A model generated the notes under the pieces. It did no database searches. It saw only the letters and a program-made list of their open reading frames with translations, and was not told the DNA's origin. 64,000 nucleotides of DNA from positions 253,691 to 317,690 of the forward strand of contig NZ_PIPL01000003.1 of NCBI RefSeq assembly GCF_003987145.1. The letters run 5' to 3'. Below are positions 1 to 8,849 of this stretch, in pieces. Made by a program: the position numbers and the translations under genes. Position 1 is the stretch's first letter. Every line of letters begins with the position of its first letter. This DNA comes from Aliidiomarina minuta (lineage in GTDB: Bacteria > Pseudomonadota > Gammaproteobacteria > Enterobacterales > Alteromonadaceae).

Positions 1-1395
1 GATCCCATTTTACTTTCGCGAATCCAGTTTGCGTTTGTTGTATCTTTTCACGCCATTTTCCCGGTTTTTACTATAGGTTTAGCTTCCTATATAGCCGTTC
101 TTGAAGGCCTCTTTTATAAAACTGGCAATAAAGACTGGGAGCGTTTGTCTAAGTTCTGGCTGCAGGTTTTTGCCGTAGTTTTCGGTATGGGCGTGGTGTC
201 CGGCATTGTCATGTCATTCCAGTTCGGTACGAATTGGAGTAATTTTTCTTATGCCACCGCTAATTTTCTGGGGCCGGTCCTCAGTTACGAGGTGCTGACT
301 GCCTTTTTCTTAGAAGCCGCTTTTCTCGGCGTGCTTTTGTTCGGTCGCGATAAAGTTCCGCAGGGCGTCCATTTCTTCTCAGCAATGATGGTGGCAATTG
401 GTACTTTTATTTCTTCATTCTGGATCCTGTCCGCCAATAGTTGGATGCATACGCCGGCCGGTGTAGAGATTCGTGAGGGACTCTTTTATGTGACAAGTTG
501 GTCGGAAGCTATTTTCAACCCTTCCTTCTGGGTGCGGTTTTTCCACATGGGACTGGCTTCATTCCTGACCGGTGGTTTTGTAGTAGCAGGTGTTAGCGCC
601 TGGTACCTGCTTTGCAAACGGGATGTTGAAATTCATAAAAAAGCCCTGTCCATGACTCTCTGGTTGTTGCTTTTTATTGCTCCAGCGCAGGTCGTGATGG
701 GCGACATTCATGGTTTGAACACGCTTGAACATCAACCTATGAAAGTAGCTGCTATGGAAGGTAACTGGGAAACCAGCCGGGGTGTGCCTTTATTGCTTTT
801 TGCTATCCCGGACAAGGAAAATCAGACTAACCATTTTGAAGTGGGAATTCCTAAATTAGCCAGCTTGATTCTGAAGCACGATTGGGACGGCGAAGTGCCT
901 GGTTTAAATGAAGTACCCGTGGAAGAGCAGCCTGTGGTAGGTATTGTATTCTGGGCCTTCCGTATTATGGTTGCTGTGGGCATGTTGATGGTGGTCTTTG
1001 CTGTTGCTGGTCTGTTTATGCGCAAAGGAGGCCGTTATGCGACTTCGCCCTGGTTCTTAAACGGGCTCAGGCTGATGGCCGTGACCCCTTTCATTGCGGT
1101 ACTTGCCGGTTGGCTAGTCACGGAAACGGGGCGTGCTCCCTGGCTGGTGTATGAGGTCATGACGCATGCGGAAGGTGTTACCCCTTCGCTCACCGGAGGT
1201 ATGGCGTTATTCACCTTAATTGGTTATATCCTGGTTTATTCCCTGGTATTTGCGGCCGGTATCTATTATCTGATGCGCGTTCTGCGTGTTGGGGCTGAAC
1301 CGGAAGCTGATAAGAAAGATCATCTGCAACGTCCGAAGCGGCCATTATCTGGCGCGGATGCCGCGTGGGAAGAAGGAGTTGAAAATCATGAATGA
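1..1395 (+). CDS. cydA: Cytochrome bd-type quinol oxidase subunit I, short Q-loop (CioA-like), 5' partial
   Basis: Subunit I of a bd-type terminal oxidase, an inner-membrane enzyme that oxidises quinol and reduces O2. The frame is open from base 1, so the N-terminus lies outside the window; 464 residues are present. The heme-ligand His is visible in SFHAIF (codon at 49-51). A second His lies in RFFHMGLAS, the conserved Met is in FRIMVAVG, and the GRAPW motif follows. The Q-loop between GNWET and FRIMV is much shorter than in E. coli CydA, which is the pattern of cyanide-insensitive (CioA) oxidases. The last codons overlap the cydB start (ATG at 1388). Internal TTG codons such as 145 are not the start, because homology continues upstream of them. 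Confidence 0.95.
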   Translation, partial: DPILLSRIQFAFVVSFHAIFPVFTIGLASYIAVLEGLFYKTGNKDWERLSKFWLQVFAVVFGMGVVSGIVMSFQFGTNWSNFSYATANFLGPVLSYEVLTAFFLEAAFLGVLLFGRDKVPQGVHFFSAMMVAIGTFISSFWILSANSWMHTPAGVEIREGLFYVTSWSEAIFNPSFWVRFFHMGLASFLTGGFVVAGVSAWYLLCKRDVEIHKKALSMTLWLLLFIAPAQVVMGDIHGLNTLEHQPMKVAAMEGNWETSRGVPLLLFAIPDKENQTNHFEVGIPKLASLILKHDWDGEVPGLNEVPVEEQPVVGIVFWAFRIMVAVGMLMVVFAVAGLFMRKGGRYATSPWFLNGLRLMAVTPFIAVLAGWLVTETGRAPWLVYEVMTHAEGVTPSLTGGMALFTLIGYILVYSLVFAAGIYYLMRVLRVGAEPEADKKDHLQRPKRPLSGADAAWEEGVENHE

Positions 1396-2395
1396 AGCAG
1401 GCTTTGATCTGGTCTATATCTGGGCGGGCATTATAGCATTTGGCATTATGATGTATGTGCTTATGGACGGTTTTGATCTTGGCTTAGGAATATTATTTCC
1501 CTTTGCCCCAGGTGACGAAGCCCGAGACGTGATGATGAACTCAGTAGCGCCGGTCTGGGATGGCAACGAAACCTGGCTAGTGCTCGGAGGAGCCGGCTTA
1601 TTAGCGGCTTTCCCTCTGGTCTACTCGGTGTTTTTGCCCGCTTTGTATATTGGTGTGTTTTTGATGTTAGCGGGCCTTATTTTCCGCGGTATAGCCTTCG
1701 AATTTCGTTTTAAAGCCAAAACGTCACGCTATTTGTGGAACTGGGCTTTTGCGATAGGTTCGACCGTCGCTGCTTTTGCTCAGGGCGCCGTGGTAGGTAC
1801 CTATATTCAGGGCTTTGCCACTGAAAACATGATCTATTCTGGTGGCGCATTCGACTGGCTGACACCTTTCACTGTGCTGACTGGCCTGGGTCTGGTGGCC
1901 GGTTATGCTCTGTTAGGGGCAACCTGGCTGATTATGAAATCTGAAGGTTATATTCAGGATTGGGCTTATAAAATCACCCCATGGTTGCTGTTGGCTGTGT
2001 TAGTGGTGTTTGCTCTAATCAGCGTATGGACTCCCTTTATTGATCCCTTTGTGGCCGAACGCTGGTTCTCTCAGGTGTCGGTAATCTGGCTCTTGCCCGT
2101 GCTGGCGTTAGTTTGTATCTGGCGTATCTGGAGTTCGGTACGTCAACGGCGTAATGGGACACCTTTTGTCGCCACTATGGGCATGTTTTTATTTACTTAT
2201 TTAGGTCTGCTGGCCAGTAAATTTCCTTATGTGGTACCGCCTACCTATACCCTTTGGGATGCTTCGTCGGCGCATGAGTCACAACTGTTTTTGTTAATTG
2301 GTCTGATCTTCGTAATTCCTTTTGTGCTGGCTTATACGGCCTGGACTTATTGGGTATTCCGCGGCAAGGTTAAAGCGGGTGAGGGTTACCACTAA
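1388..2395 (+). CDS. cydB: Cytochrome bd-type quinol oxidase subunit II (CioB-like)
   Basis: Subunit II of the bd oxidase, a polytopic inner-membrane partner of CydA. The product is 335 residues, close to CioB proteins and shorter than E. coli CydB (379). The N-terminal GFDLGLGILFPF and the following WDGNETWLVLGGAGL are family signatures. I chose ATG 1388 because an AGAAGGAG ribosome site sits at about 1371-1378 and the homology begins at MNEAGFDL; upstream in-frame starts would overlap cydA by 100 bases. It overlaps cydA by 8 bases and abuts cydD directly, so the four genes form one operon. No small CydX-type ORF follows, which fits the CIO branch. Confidence 0.95.
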   Translation: MNEAGFDLVYIWAGIIAFGIMMYVLMDGFDLGLGILFPFAPGDEARDVMMNSVAPVWDGNETWLVLGGAGLLAAFPLVYSVFLPALYIGVFLMLAGLIFRGIAFEFRFKAKTSRYLWNWAFAIGSTVAAFAQGAVVGTYIQGFATENMIYSGGAFDWLTPFTVLTGLGLVAGYALLGATWLIMKSEGYIQDWAYKITPWLLLAVLVVFALISVWTPFIDPFVAERWFSQVSVIWLLPVLALVCIWRIWSSVRQRRNGTPFVATMGMFLFTYLGLLASKFPYVVPPTYTLWDASSAHESQLFLLIGLIFVIPFVLAYTAWTYWVFRGKVKAGEGYH

Positions 2396-4060
2396 GTGGC
2401 TCAAAGCAGCCCAGCGAAGCATTACCTGAAGTCGCTGCAGAAACCTCTCGCGAGGCTTCTGCAGCGAACACGACTGGCGGGTCTGTTGCACGGGGTTAGT
2501 GTTATTGCCCAGTTCACATTGTTCGCCTGGTGGTTGCAACAGGTACTGATAGAAGAGCAAAAGGTGGCGGATACCTGGGCGGTGATTTTAGTACTGGTAG
2601 TTCTTGTTTTGTTGCGTACCTTGTTTGCTGCGTGGCAACAGCAACTAGCAGCAGATTGCGGACGGCTCGCCCAGCGAGAGGCCCGCTCTCGTTTACTAAA
2701 AGCCTGGCAGCAGCCTTTAGCCGGACGCCAGCAGTTAACCGATAAAGCCAGTACTGCAAACCTGATGCTTGAACCTGTCAACGGCCTCTATGGTTATTTT
2801 GCTCGCTTCCTGCCACAGCTCTGGATCGCAGCAGTGGTTCCCCTGTTGATTCTGATTGTGGTGGCCAGTCTGGATTGGGTCGCTGCTTTATTTTTGTTGT
2901 TTGCGGCGCCTATTATTCCTGCATTCATGGCTTTGGTTGGTATGGGCGCTGAACAACTGAATCAACGTCACTTTGAGACGACTCAGAAGCTGGCGGGTCT
3001 TTTTGTGGACAGGGTCAGGAACCTGACCAACCTGCAGTTGTTCACCGCAACCGATGAAGCAATTGAGGATGTCAGCTGGGCCAGCAATACCTGTCGTCAG
3101 GCAAATATGAAAACACTCCGTGTGGCTTTTTTATCGTCGGCAGTGCTGGAGTTTTTTGCGGCGGTAGCTATAGCAGCGGTCGCTATTTATGTCGGCTTTT
3201 CGTTGTTGGGTTATTTCACTTTTGGGCCGGCATCGGAGATGACTTTATTTAGCGGGCTTACGGTATTATTACTGGCACCCGAGTTTTTTCAGCCCCTGCG
3301 TACTCTCTCTCAGCATTACCATGATCGTGCCAGTGCGCTGGGTGCTGCTGCTTTGTTAGCGGCTGAACCCTCAGTGGAAGTGACAAACCCTCCCTCCTCC
3401 TCCGAGGTAATCGAAAATAGTCAGTCTATTCAAATCAGGCAGATGAGTTTTAGTTACCCTGGCATGTCGCAGCCGGTGTTTGAATCGCTAAATCATGCTT
3501 TTGCAAAAGGTCAGATTCATGTCATTCAGGGGCCGTCAGGCAGCGGTAAAAGCACCCTGATTCAGTTGCTACTGGGCTTTTTGCAACCTCAGCAGGGCTA
3601 CATTCACTTATTGGGAAAAGCTCCGGGTAGTATGCCCATTGCCTATCTACCCCAGCGTCCATTTATTGTTCAGGGTAGTTTAGCTGACAACCTGCGGTTG
3701 GTTACACCGGAGGCCTCCGAGCCAGCGATGCTAGAGGCATTAAAGCAGGTCGCCTTACTGGATTTAGTAGAGACTTTGGAGAGCGGTTTACAAACTGAAA
3801 TAGGTGAGCAGGGCACAGGTCTTTCCGGTGGAGAAGCACAACGACTGGCGCTAGCCCGGGTTTTTCTGCAGCCGACAGATATTATTATTATGGACGAACC
3901 AACGGCGGCGCTGGATACCGAAACCAGTGCATCGGTGCAGAGGGCATTGCAGCAATTGCGTGCAGCTGGTCATACTTTGCTGGTGGTTACCCATGATCAA
4001 AGCCTGCTGCCGATGGCTGATAGCGTAACCCGTCTGCCGGAGAGTCTGAATGTGGAATAG
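2396..4060 (+). CDS. cydD: Heterodimeric ABC exporter, CydD subunit
   Basis: Half of the CydDC ABC exporter (thiol/heme-linked transport) needed to assemble bd oxidases in E. coli. 554 residues: an N-terminal six-helix membrane domain (about 30-300) and a C-terminal ATPase. Walker A is GPSGSGKST, the signature is LSGGEAQRLALAR and Walker B is IIIMDEPTAALD. The likely start is GTG at 2396, immediately after the cydB stop, which implies translational coupling. It overlaps cydC by 11 bases. Location next to its client oxidase supports the assignment. The transported substrate cannot be read from the sequence. Confidence 0.93.
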   Translation: MAQSSPAKHYLKSLQKPLARLLQRTRLAGLLHGVSVIAQFTLFAWWLQQVLIEEQKVADTWAVILVLVVLVLLRTLFAAWQQQLAADCGRLAQREARSRLLKAWQQPLAGRQQLTDKASTANLMLEPVNGLYGYFARFLPQLWIAAVVPLLILIVVASLDWVAALFLLFAAPIIPAFMALVGMGAEQLNQRHFETTQKLAGLFVDRVRNLTNLQLFTATDEAIEDVSWASNTCRQANMKTLRVAFLSSAVLEFFAAVAIAAVAIYVGFSLLGYFTFGPASEMTLFSGLTVLLLAPEFFQPLRTLSQHYHDRASALGAAALLAAEPSVEVTNPPSSSEVIENSQSIQIRQMSFSYPGMSQPVFESLNHAFAKGQIHVIQGPSGSGKSTLIQLLLGFLQPQQGYIHLLGKAPGSMPIAYLPQRPFIVQGSLADNLRLVTPEASEPAMLEALKQVALLDLVETLESGLQTEIGEQGTGLSGGEAQRLALARVFLQPTDIIIMDEPTAALDTETSASVQRALQQLRAAGHTLLVVTHDQSLLPMADSVTRLPESLNVE

Positions 4061-5696
4061 ATCTGACTGGCAGCAGCTTTATCCCTGGTTGGCGCCGCTG
4101 TATCAGCAACCCTGGCGATTAGGGTCGGGCTTATTGCTAATGTTATTAACCGCCCTGGCAGGTATTGGTTTGCTGGGTGTGTCAGGCTGGTTTATTACCA
4201 GTGCGGCGGTGGCCTTGGTGGCATTTGATATTTATACGCCGGGTGGCGCAATACGTTTTTTCGCTTTATTACGAACTCTGAGCCGCTATCTGGAACGGTT
4301 GCGCAACCATGACCTGGTGCTGCGTATGCAGTCGCAATGGCGTGTGCAGTTGTTTTCTGGACTAGCACGACGACAGCCTCTGAGTACAAGACGTTATCGG
4401 GCTGCGCATATACTGCAACGGCTGACTCAGGATGTGGAGGCATTAGATAGCCTCCACCTCAGAATTCTGGCACCAACACTGGTTGCCGGGTTCAGCCTGG
4501 TAATTTTGTGTCTGCTGGTGGCTCTGTGGTTGCCATGGACTGCTCTGATTCTTTTTGTCTTACTGCTGAGCGGTAGCCTGTGTTTGTTAACCCTGTTAAG
4601 TCAGCAATTAAGCAGTGTGGCGAATCGGGAGCTAGGTGAAAGTGAGCGTTTACGTACTTTGGCTTTAGAGCATATAGAGGGGCAAGCCGAAATGCTGGCC
4701 TGGCAGGTACAGGCCACGCATGAGCATAGCTTAATAGCTTGCGCAGAGCGCATGGCAACAGAGCATGAGCAGGTGCAAAAGCAGCAAGGGCTGGCTCAGG
4801 CCTGGCTGGAAGGGGGCAGCCAGCTGTGCATGTTATTGCTGGCGTTCAGTGCGTTAATAGCTTTTCAGCAGGAAGCCCTGACGGCGCCGGTTGCGGTATT
4901 ATTACCGCTGGCATTGCTGGCGCTTCCGGAAGTATTGCTGGCGTTGCCTCAGGCCGGTGCTGTATGGGGCCGCGTGGTGGGTGCGGCTGGGCGGCTAAAT
5001 ACACAGGTGCTCAGTATTCAGCGGGAGACACAAGCCAGGCGTGTGACTGAAATCTTAGTAGAAACCCCGGTCGCTCTGACTTTCGAAAAAGTAAGTGTCC
5101 ACTATCAGCAGCGACGCATATGGCAAAACCTGTCGCTGCATTTTGCAGCGGGCAGTATTCAGGTTGTAAGTGGTCCTTCCGGTGTTGGCAAAAGTAGCCT
5201 GGCGCATCTTGCCGCGGGTCTTGCGGTAGCTCAGGAAGGCCGTGTACTGGTCGATGGCAGACCGGTTGAAGATTATGCAAACTGGTACCAGCAAGTTGCT
5301 TACCTGACACAGGAAAGTGCCTTATTGTCGTCGAGCATCGAGCATAATTTACGGCTTGGCAATGCAGACGCCAGCACCGAAGAGTTATGGCAGGTTTTAC
5401 AGGCTGTAGAGCTGGACGTGTTGGTAAAGAGTTTGCCGGAAGGTCTGCAAAGCTGGACTGGCGATGGTGGCTGTCGGCTATCCGGTGGTCAGGCCCGACG
5501 TCTGGCACTGGCGCGGGCGTTATTAAAAAGCGCACCGCTGCTGATTCTTGATGAACCTTTTCGCGCTATTGATGCTGACAGCGAAAAACGAATTAGTCGC
5601 AACATTTTACCCTGGTTGCAAAAGCGTACTGTCTTTATGATTGCGCATCAGACTGATTTATTACCGGTCGAATATCAGCGCCTGCAACTTGGTTAA
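4050..5696 (+). CDS. cydC: Heterodimeric ABC exporter, CydC subunit
   Basis: Partner of CydD, 548 residues with a membrane domain followed by an ATPase. Walker A is GPSGVGKSS and the signature is LSGGQARRLALARALL. Walker B reads LLILDEPFRAID, where most ABC proteins (including E. coli CydC, DEPTEGLD) have Thr after the DEP; the catalytic Glu is kept. The start ATG at 4050 lies inside the end of cydD. The stop overlaps by a few bases the stop of the convergent GGDEF gene, so the operon ends here without a visible intrinsic terminator. Confidence 0.93.
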   Translation: MWNRSDWQQLYPWLAPLYQQPWRLGSGLLLMLLTALAGIGLLGVSGWFITSAAVALVAFDIYTPGGAIRFFALLRTLSRYLERLRNHDLVLRMQSQWRVQLFSGLARRQPLSTRRYRAAHILQRLTQDVEALDSLHLRILAPTLVAGFSLVILCLLVALWLPWTALILFVLLLSGSLCLLTLLSQQLSSVANRELGESERLRTLALEHIEGQAEMLAWQVQATHEHSLIACAERMATEHEQVQKQQGLAQAWLEGGSQLCMLLLAFSALIAFQQEALTAPVAVLLPLALLALPEVLLALPQAGAVWGRVVGAAGRLNTQVLSIQRETQARRVTEILVETPVALTFEKVSVHYQQRRIWQNLSLHFAAGSIQVVSGPSGVGKSSLAHLAAGLAVAQEGRVLVDGRPVEDYANWYQQVAYLTQESALLSSSIEHNLRLGNADASTEELWQVLQAVELDVLVKSLPEGLQSWTGDGGCRLSGGQARRLALARALLKSAPLLILDEPFRAIDADSEKRISRNILPWLQKRTVFMIAHQTDLLPVEYQRLQLG

Positions 5697-6607
5697 TAGT
5701 AGCCACGGGCAATATTATTCTTGCCCTGTTGCTTTGCCTGGTACATGGCTTTATCGGCTGCCATCATAAGGTCTGAAGAAGCCCCAATCTGGCCGCGTTC
5801 AGAGCAATACACCCAACCGACAGAAACCGTTACTGGCCATTTTTCTCGTGTAAATAATTTGACTACCTGGTCGCATATTCGTTGTAGCGCAATCAGTGTT
5901 TGTTTTTCGTTGCTCTCGGCAAGGATAATGGCAAATTCGTCGCCCCCAATACGGGCGATTAGATCCCGGCTACGGCATAATTGATTAAGAAAATGGCCAA
6001 ATTTTTGCAACAGCAAATCGCCAATCTGATGCCCTTCCGTATCGTTCACCTCTTTGAAATTATCCAAATCCAGATAAGCCAGCGAAAAAGCAATATTGTG
6101 GTATTCAAGTTGAGTGAGATGGTTATCAAGAGCGGTGGAAAAAGCACGGCGATTGGGCAGGCCAGTTAATGAGTCTGTTTGCGCGTGGTGACGCTGCTTT
6201 TCCAGTTCCAGGCGAATTTGCTCTTCTGCATTCTGGCGTTTCGAATCATCACGAATGATAGCCACTGCGTAGTCTTTTTCGTCCAGGCGAATTTTACTGA
6301 TCATTATATCGATGGCAAATATTTCGCCGCTGGAACGCTGCCCGGTAAGCACCAGGTCCTGGCCCATTTTGCGTTGAGCCGGATGTTCAAAAAAATTACT
6401 AACTTGCTGGTGATGGCTTTGTCGGCGTGGTAGCGGTAGCAGTATATCCAGAGGCTGCTGCAGTAAATCAGAGGTTGGGTAACCGAACATGCGGGCTGCG
6501 TTTTTATTACTGAGTTGTATAATACTACTGCTATCGATAATTATTGCAGCATCAGGGATTGTTTCAAGAAACAACGCGTAGGTTTGAAAATTATCCATAT
6601 ACATCAT
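5693..6607 (-). CDS. PAS-GGDEF diguanylate cyclase
   Basis: Predicted soluble diguanylate cyclase making cyclic di-GMP from two GTP. 304 residues. An N-terminal PAS domain (about 10-125; typical opening TIPDAAIIIDSSS) is joined by a short coiled linker to a GGDEF domain (about 140-300). SLTGLPNRRAF and RIGGDEFAI are intact, so it should be active. RSRD sits five residues before GGDEF and matches the product-binding inhibitory I-site (RxxD). There are no membrane segments, so the PAS probably senses an internal signal. Start codons MMYM are clustered; ATG 6607 is the longest choice and 6598 is possible. It is a stand-alone gene, convergent with cydC. Confidence 0.9.
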   Translation of the reverse strand: MMYMDNFQTYALFLETIPDAAIIIDSSSIIQLSNKNAARMFGYPTSDLLQQPLDILLPLPRRQSHHQQVSNFFEHPAQRKMGQDLVLTGQRSSGEIFAIDIMISKIRLDEKDYAVAIIRDDSKRQNAEEQIRLELEKQRHHAQTDSLTGLPNRRAFSTALDNHLTQLEYHNIAFSLAYLDLDNFKEVNDTEGHQIGDLLLQKFGHFLNQLCRSRDLIARIGGDEFAIILAESNEKQTLIALQRICDQVVKLFTREKWPVTVSVGWVYCSERGQIGASSDLMMAADKAMYQAKQQGKNNIARGYY

Positions 6608-6825
6608 TCAACTGAGAGAATCCGCTTAACGCAAGAGAGGTATACTATATAGGTAAATCGTTTGCGACAATACGCCATTAGTGTGCTTGTGATTACTTAA
6701 CAGGCACAAATTTGTTTTTACGCAAAGGTAAGTTGATCTCATATCCTTGCACACATTCGTTATGCCTATGGTAATATGCAGCCCCAAAATCTGATTGCCT
6801 GAGAAGCGGGTTGCGGTGTGAATAA

Positions 6826-7476
6826 ATGCTGGTAATGATCGATAATTATGATTCGTTCACGCATAATCTGATGCGTTATTTTTGCGAGCTCGGGCAGCAG
6901 GTTAAAGTGTTTCGCAACGATGAAATTAGTCTCGATGCTATACAGGCAATGCAGCCAACGGGCCTGATTATATCGCCAGGCCCTGGAACTCCGGATAGCG
7001 CTGGAATCACGTTACCTGCTATTGAATACTTTGCTTCCCGACTACCTGTGCTGGGGGTTTGCCTGGGTCATCAGGCCATAGGCCAGGTATTTGGCGCGAA
7101 AGTAGAACGTGCTGCACAGGTTATGCATGGCAAACGATCAGTTATCCGGAACAATGGGCAGGGTCTGTTTAGTGGTCTGCCGGAGCGTTTCGCAGTGACC
7201 CGGTATCATTCACTGGTATTGTCGCGAAAAGACTTTCCTGCAGAGCTCAAGATCGATGCCTGGGTGGACGATAACCCAACTACAGATATTATGGCGATTC
7301 GTCATGCCCATTTGCCTGTATTTGGTGTTCAGTTTCATCCGGAGTCTGTGGTAACCGAGCACGGCCATTTTGTTTTGCGCCGGTTTTGTCAGTCAGCAGG
7401 AATAGCGGTGACAGACCTTTCCATAATACCTGAATACCAGGGTAGTTTGCAGCAGTTAGGGTGTAATAGGAGTTAG
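6826..7476 (+). CDS. pabA: Aminodeoxychorismate/anthranilate synthase glutaminase component (PabA/TrpG family)
   Basis: Class I glutamine amidotransferase that supplies ammonia for p-aminobenzoate (folate) or anthranilate synthesis. 216 residues, about 30 longer than E. coli PabA because of a C-terminal tail. Family motifs: MIDNYDSFTHNL at the N-terminus, oxyanion region SPGPGTP, nucleophile Cys in GVCLGHQ, and catalytic His/Glu in QFHPES. No trpE is adjacent. The gene lies just upstream of an acetylornithine-type aminotransferase, as pabA-argD does in E. coli, which favours PabA, but the protein may serve both enzymes. Confidence 0.88.
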   Translation: MLVMIDNYDSFTHNLMRYFCELGQQVKVFRNDEISLDAIQAMQPTGLIISPGPGTPDSAGITLPAIEYFASRLPVLGVCLGHQAIGQVFGAKVERAAQVMHGKRSVIRNNGQGLFSGLPERFAVTRYHSLVLSRKDFPAELKIDAWVDDNPTTDIMAIRHAHLPVFGVQFHPESVVTEHGHFVLRRFCQSAGIAVTDLSIIPEYQGSLQQLGCNRS

Positions 7477-7482
7477 TACACA

Positions 7483-8667
7483 TTGTCGCAGTATAAACAG
7501 TTTCGGGTGTCTACCCAGAATGGTACGGATGATCGCCTGTCTTTACTTAACCGCCGGTTTATCAATTATTTGATAAGTCTGAATTTCGCCCGTGGCCAAT
7601 ATATGGCAGAAGAAGGGTTGGAAGAAGACGAAGATTATGAAACCCGCGAATTGTTGGCTGTTGAACAGCACCAGCGGGCTGAGAAAGCACGTAAAAATGC
7701 AGTTCAGGACCGTCAGCGTGAAGAAGTCGAGAAACTGTTGCATGCGCGCGTGTATAAAGAAATAGAAAAACGTCTTCAGGATCATGAATATATCTGCGAG
7801 CGCGTGTTAGGTATTCCGGCAAGTACACCTAAACTGCTTGATGCTATTCATGCTCCGTCCACCACATCACGTCAGGTGGAGCAGTTAGCGACCAACCTCG
7901 ACTGGTTGCAGATCGGGCTGGTTAAAATTGTCAATATGCCACCTTTTGCGGACCCTAATGATTCTAAACGGGCAAAAATAACCAATTTCCGGGGTGCCCT
8001 TAATTTTGTCGGTGCTGTGGATTTATGTGTCATTGTGCCAGCGCTTGCTATGCAAAGTTGGCTTCCGCCTGCCGAGCCACCTTTTAGTCTGTTACGACGG
8101 AAACTCTGGCAACATGTATTAGGCACCGGCATTCTGACACAGCGTTTAGCTGAATTAGATGGCAAGCTGGATCCCGCGGTAGCTTTTGCCGCTGGCATTT
8201 TTCATGAAATGGGCAAAGTCGTGCTGGCCAGACTTTTTCTGTTGGTGTTTGACGATGTGCGCTCACGAATGTTTGATACCTTCCGTAAAGACCCTCATTC
8301 GCGCCGCTACAATGCGTTATTAGAAATTAAGCCGGATCAGCAGTTTTTGCGTGACTTAATGCTACAAAAGGAACGTGAGGTAACCGGTAATCTGTTTAAG
8401 GGTTTTGCCTTCCAGCGTTTGCCGTTAGATGCAATTTACGAAGAATTTGCTGCGGCTCGTAGTATTAAAGATACTACCGGTTACGCGCGAATTCTGACGC
8501 AGGCAAATACTTATAGTGAGTTTCGTTTGTTGCATGCAGCGAATCTGGCGACACTGGAAGACGGTAAAAAAATGTTCGCCAATGTCCGGTTAAGCGGTAA
8601 AACCATCCTCGAATTGCGTAAATTACATCTGAAAAAGCTGATTTTAAGTCGCGGTCGTGAAAGTTAA
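7483..8667 (+). CDS. HDOD domain protein
   Basis: 394 residues, cytoplasmic, with an HDOD domain (about 100-320), the non-catalytic HD-related output domain used in bacterial signalling. Visible pieces are an N-terminal charged helix (about 45-90, rich in Glu/Arg/Lys), then a helical core with LLDAIHAPSTTSRQVEQL and FAAGIFHEMGKVVLARLF. The start is probably TTG 7483, ten bases after AGGAG at 7468-7472; no upstream ATG is available because pabA ends at 7476. Six bases separate it from pabA, so they are probably cotranscribed. The function is unknown. Confidence 0.8.
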   Translation: MSQYKQFRVSTQNGTDDRLSLLNRRFINYLISLNFARGQYMAEEGLEEDEDYETRELLAVEQHQRAEKARKNAVQDRQREEVEKLLHARVYKEIEKRLQDHEYICERVLGIPASTPKLLDAIHAPSTTSRQVEQLATNLDWLQIGLVKIVNMPPFADPNDSKRAKITNFRGALNFVGAVDLCVIVPALAMQSWLPPAEPPFSLLRRKLWQHVLGTGILTQRLAELDGKLDPAVAFAAGIFHEMGKVVLARLFLLVFDDVRSRMFDTFRKDPHSRRYNALLEIKPDQQFLRDLMLQKEREVTGNLFKGFAFQRLPLDAIYEEFAAARSIKDTTGYARILTQANTYSEFRLLHAANLATLEDGKKMFANVRLSGKTILELRKLHLKKLILSRGRES

Positions 8668-8679
8668 TAAATAATTTTA

Positions 8680-8724
8680 TGCGTAAGTATCCACCTCTAT
8701 TGAGGCTAGTCGGATACTTATGCA
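8680..8724. repeat. Inverted repeat between the HDOD gene and astC
   Basis: Arms 8680-8692 (TGCGTAAGTATCC) and 8712-8724 (GGATACTTATGCA) pair at 12 of 13 positions across a 19-base loop. No strong T-run follows, so it is a weak terminator candidate. It could also be a processed mRNA end or a protein-binding dyad. Confidence 0.55.
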
Positions 8725-8810
8725 GTTCTTCTGAAAGTCTACTTACAGCTGCACCCTGAGCAGGGTACTGACGCAGACAAAGGGCCTTATTTCTGGCATA
8801 CTAAGCAACC

Positions 8811-8824
8811 TGAATTCCGATTCT
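8811..8824. promoter_or_regulatory. Putative ArgR operator (ARG box) upstream of astC
   Basis: TGAATTCCGATTCT matches the ARG-box core TGAAT-N4-ATTCA at 9 of 10 half-site positions. It sits 26 bases before the astC start. ArgR control of arginine catabolism and synthesis genes is established in enterics. Only one box is clear here, whereas ArgR usually binds paired boxes. Confidence 0.5.
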
Positions 8825-8849
8825 TAAGATTACCCAGGAGTGTATTGAT

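Noticed and set aside
5011..5535. 174-residue antisense ORF inside cydC
   Set aside because: Shadow ORF; the plus strand carries intact ABC motifs.
6826..7476. TrpG of a tryptophan operon
   Set aside because: No trpE, trpD or trpC in the window and the location next to the aminotransferase fits pabA; a dual role stays possible.
8790..8810. Sigma-54 promoter before astC
   Set aside because: TGGCATACTAAGCA has GG and GC, but 8 rather than 10 bases between them.
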